A DNA stretch of 7,788 bases from an uncultured Collinsella sp. (GTDB lineage: Bacteria; Actinomycetota; Coriobacteriia; Coriobacteriales; Coriobacteriaceae), in contig USMA01000040.1 of assembly GCA_900555765.1 (NCBI GenBank), positions 1 through 7,788 of the forward strand, written 5' to 3'. The position numbers and the translations under genes are program-made. This document shows, piece after piece, positions 5,679-7,788 of the stretch. The notes under the pieces are model-generated. The model had not been told where the DNA came from. It ran no database searches and saw only the letters and a program-made list of their open reading frames with translations. The number at the start of each line of letters is the position of its first letter. The stretch's first letter is position 1.

Positions 5679-7788
5679 ATGAGCAACGTATTCCACCGCT
5701 TCGCGCCATTCATACAGGACTACATCTACCGCTGCAAGTGGGAGGAGCTCCGCGAGATACAGGTGCTTGCCGCGGAAGCGATATTCGACACGGACGAGAA
5801 CCTGCTGCTCTCCAGCGGCACCGCCAGCGGAAAGACGGAAGCCGCATTCCTGCCGGTACTTACGCAGCTTTGGGAGAATCCCTCCGCGAGCGTTGGCGTA
5901 CTGTACCTCTCCCCCCTGAAAGCGCTGATAAACGACCAGTTCGAGCGCCTTGAGGGACTTCTCGAGGAAGCCGCGATACCCGTCACAAAGTGGCACGGCG
6001 ACGCCTCCGCAGCGGCGAAGAAGCGCGTAATGAAGCGCCCCCAGGGAATAATCCAGACCACTCCGGAATCTCTGGAAAGCATGCTCATGCACAATTCCAG
6101 CGGCGCATTCAAAGTGTTCTCTGACCTGCGCTGCTTCATTTTCGACGTAATGCACTACTTCATGGTCAACGACCGGGGATTGCAGCTGCTCTGCCTGCTG
6201 GAGCGCCTGGCGCGGCTCATCGGGTACGCTCCCCGGCGTATCGGACTTTCCGCGACCCTGGGCGACACCACCAACGCCGAGGAATGGCTCAACACCGACA
6301 GCGGCAGGCGCTGTATCACTCCGTGCGCCCATGAGAAAGGCCGCACCCTGAGGCTCTCCGTGAGATTCTTTCCCATCAAGGAAAAGATTCCGAATTCCGA
6401 CAGCAAGGTGCTGCTGAAGAATTACTACGACTATCTTTTCGAAAGCACCTGGAACAAGCGCTGCATACTCTTCTCCAATTCCAAGGGCGAGGTGGAGGAG
6501 AACATCGCCCATCTGAAAAAAATCGCCGCCGAGCGCCGGCTGCCGGACAATTACCTGGTGCACCATGCCAACATCTCCCCTGCCCTGCGGGAATTCACCG
6601 AGCAGCGCATGAAGTCCTCCGAGCAGCCCGTCTGCACCGGAGCCACCGTCACTCTGGAGTTAGGCATCGACCTCGGCAGACTGGAGCGTATCGTCCAGAC
6701 CGGCTGCCCACTTACCGTATCGGGACTTGTCCAGCGCCTGGGGCGCACCGGGCGCCGTGGCGGAGTTGCGGAAATGCGGTTCGCATTCCGGTGGGACATG
6801 AGCCTTCCGCCGCAGGAATTCTATAAAGAGGTCAACTGGGATTTCGTGATGTGCGTTGCCATGATACTGCTGTACACCCGGGAGCGCTGGATAGAGCCGA
6901 TGTACCTGCCGAAACTCCCCTACAGCCTGCTGTATCACCAGACGATGAGCTGGCTTTCCTCCCAGGGCAGCGTGAAGCCCCAGGAGCTTGCGCGGTATAT
7001 TCTGACCCTGGGTGTATTCCGCCACGTCAGCAAGGATGACTACCTCCTGCTGCTGCGGCACATGCTGGAAAACGGGCAGATAGAGCGCGGCGAGGACGGC
7101 GCACTGCTGGTCGGCGACAAGGGCGAAGCCGCAGTGAACAACTACGAGTTCCTGGCGGTATTCTCCGTCCCGTCCGAGTATTCCGTCCGCTGTAATGCCG
7201 AGGAGATAGGCACGGTGCAGACCCCGTTCCCGGAAAAGGCGCAGTTTGCCCTCGCCGGACAGGCGTGGGAGGTCACGGAGCGTGACTTAAAGGAGCGCCG
7301 CATTTTCGTTAAGCACATTCCCGGAATATCCGCGAACATGTGGCAGGATACGGGTAACGAATACGTCCACACGAAAGTGATGAAGAAAATACAGGAAGTC
7401 CTCCGCAGCGACGAGGAATACGCGTTCCTTGACGAAGCCGCGAAGAAGCGCCTGAACGATATCCGCCGCGCATGCCGGAATGCGGCGCTTTCCACATCGT
7501 CCGTTATCTCCGAGCGCATAGCGGATTCCGCCCCGGGATTCCCGGGAGGGAAAGTGGTGCAGATAACGCCGACACTGTATACTGTGTTCCCGTTCCTGGG
7601 CACAAGGGCGTGCATGGCGCTGATGTACGAGCTGCGCCAGCGCGGATTCGGCGCGAATGTATGGCTGCACAGGTACATTCCGGTGTGCATCGAGGTCAAG
7701 ACCGACCGCAGCCTGACGGAGCTGGAAACGGCGCTGTCGGAAATAAAGCTGCACGGTGCCGATAAGTACTCGTTCCGGATTCCGGATA
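5679..7788 (+). CDS. Lhr-like DEAD/DEAH-box superfamily 2 helicase with altered motif II, 3' end outside window
   Basis: This frame is open from ATG 5679 to the window edge, 703 residues, with no stop; the family usually continues further, so the gene is cut by the window. It is a nucleic-acid translocase or helicase by motif content: Q-like LREIQ (24-28), Walker A SGTASGKTEAAF (46-57, Lys52), motif Ia LSPLKALINDQ (77-87), Ib QTTPESL (126-132), motif III LSAT (190-193), motif IV CILFSNS (262-268), motif V with LELGIDLGRL (326-335) and motif VI QRLGRTGRRG (352-361). Motif II reads FDVMHYF (155-161) where D-E-x-H is expected, so the catalytic glutamate is replaced by Val157. After the core come LPYSLLYHQTMS (413-424), a winged-helix-like stretch to about 485, and a conserved-looking C-terminal region with EIGTV and FPFLGTRA. 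No nuclease or phage structural domain is seen. It sits just after Tal, where baseplate or lysis genes are expected. GC is lower and more uneven, and GAA, GGA, TCC and TTA codons are more frequent than in the tail genes. A role in DNA repair or phage defence is possible but not shown. Confidence 0.88.
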   Translation, partial: MSNVFHRFAPFIQDYIYRCKWEELREIQVLAAEAIFDTDENLLLSSGTASGKTEAAFLPVLTQLWENPSASVGVLYLSPLKALINDQFERLEGLLEEAAIPVTKWHGDASAAAKKRVMKRPQGIIQTTPESLESMLMHNSSGAFKVFSDLRCFIFDVMHYFMVNDRGLQLLCLLERLARLIGYAPRRIGLSATLGDTTNAEEWLNTDSGRRCITPCAHEKGRTLRLSVRFFPIKEKIPNSDSKVLLKNYYDYLFESTWNKRCILFSNSKGEVEENIAHLKKIAAERRLPDNYLVHHANISPALREFTEQRMKSSEQPVCTGATVTLELGIDLGRLERIVQTGCPLTVSGLVQRLGRTGRRGGVAEMRFAFRWDMSLPPQEFYKEVNWDFVMCVAMILLYTRERWIEPMYLPKLPYSLLYHQTMSWLSSQGSVKPQELARYILTLGVFRHVSKDDYLLLLRHMLENGQIERGEDGALLVGDKGEAAVNNYEFLAVFSVPSEYSVRCNAEEIGTVQTPFPEKAQFALAGQAWEVTERDLKERRIFVKHIPGISANMWQDTGNEYVHTKVMKKIQEVLRSDEEYAFLDEAAKKRLNDIRRACRNAALSTSSVISERIADSAPGFPGGKVVQITPTLYTVFPFLGTRACMALMYELRQRGFGANVWLHRYIPVCIEVKTDRSLTELETALSEIKLHGADKYSFRIPD

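Noticed and set aside
4400..5953. Plus-strand open frame in another phase over Tal and the start of the helicase.
   Set aside because: The Arg- and Gly-rich translation has no recognisable motifs, and the Tal frame in the same place matches a known family.
4221..6566. Minus-strand open frame of 781 codons crossing Dit, Tal and the helicase.
   Set aside because: It spans three well-supported plus-strand genes, has a low-complexity Val/Ala/His/Gly-rich translation and shows no family signature.

Overview
The window is a stretch of the late tail-morphogenesis operon of a tailed phage or prophage with a long, non-contractile (siphovirus-type) tail, followed without a break in direction by a large superfamily 2 helicase gene that runs off the right edge. 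All genes read left to right and almost every base is coding. The tail genes are GC-rich (one hand-counted line gives about 70 percent), yet they keep many ATA isoleucine codons. This fits a high-GC gut actinobacterial host such as a member of the Coriobacteriia (Eggerthella-like), but no host gene or integrase is visible, so the host call is an inference.

Layout. 1-60 is a leader with two competing inverted repeats, one of which covers the Shine-Dalgarno site of the first gene. 61-564 is a small tail assembly chaperone-type protein. 564-1220 is a Gp15-family protein, normally the second chaperone. 1223-3781 is the TP901-type tape measure protein, with nine tryptophan-containing repeats. 3778-4491 is the distal tail protein (Dit). 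4491-5654 is a short tail-associated hub protein of the prophage endopeptidase (Tal) family. These five genes are joined by stop/start overlaps or a 2-nt gap, as expected for one translationally coupled late transcript. Together they make the tail tube scaffold and ruler, its two assembly helpers, and the distal tip that connects to the baseplate.

At 5655-5678 the pattern changes. A 24-nt gap carries its own GAGG ribosome binding site, and an Lhr-like DEAD/DEAH-box helicase gene starts at 5679 and stays open to the window end (703 codons visible). In this phage type the expected genes here are baseplate or receptor-binding proteins, then holin and endolysin. The helicase gene has lower and uneven GC and uses GAA, GGA, TCC and TTA codons that are rare in the tail genes, so it has a different origin. 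It keeps recognisable helicase motifs I, Ia, Ib, III, IV, V and VI, but motif II reads D-V-M-H instead of D-E-x-H, which removes the catalytic glutamate.

The points most worth a second look are this foreign helicase directly downstream of Tal, its altered Walker B motif, and whether the junction at 5655-5678 is a real mosaic boundary (cargo gene, defence gene or decayed prophage edge) or an assembly join. No integrase, tRNA, att site, CRISPR array, insertion sequence or terminator was seen.
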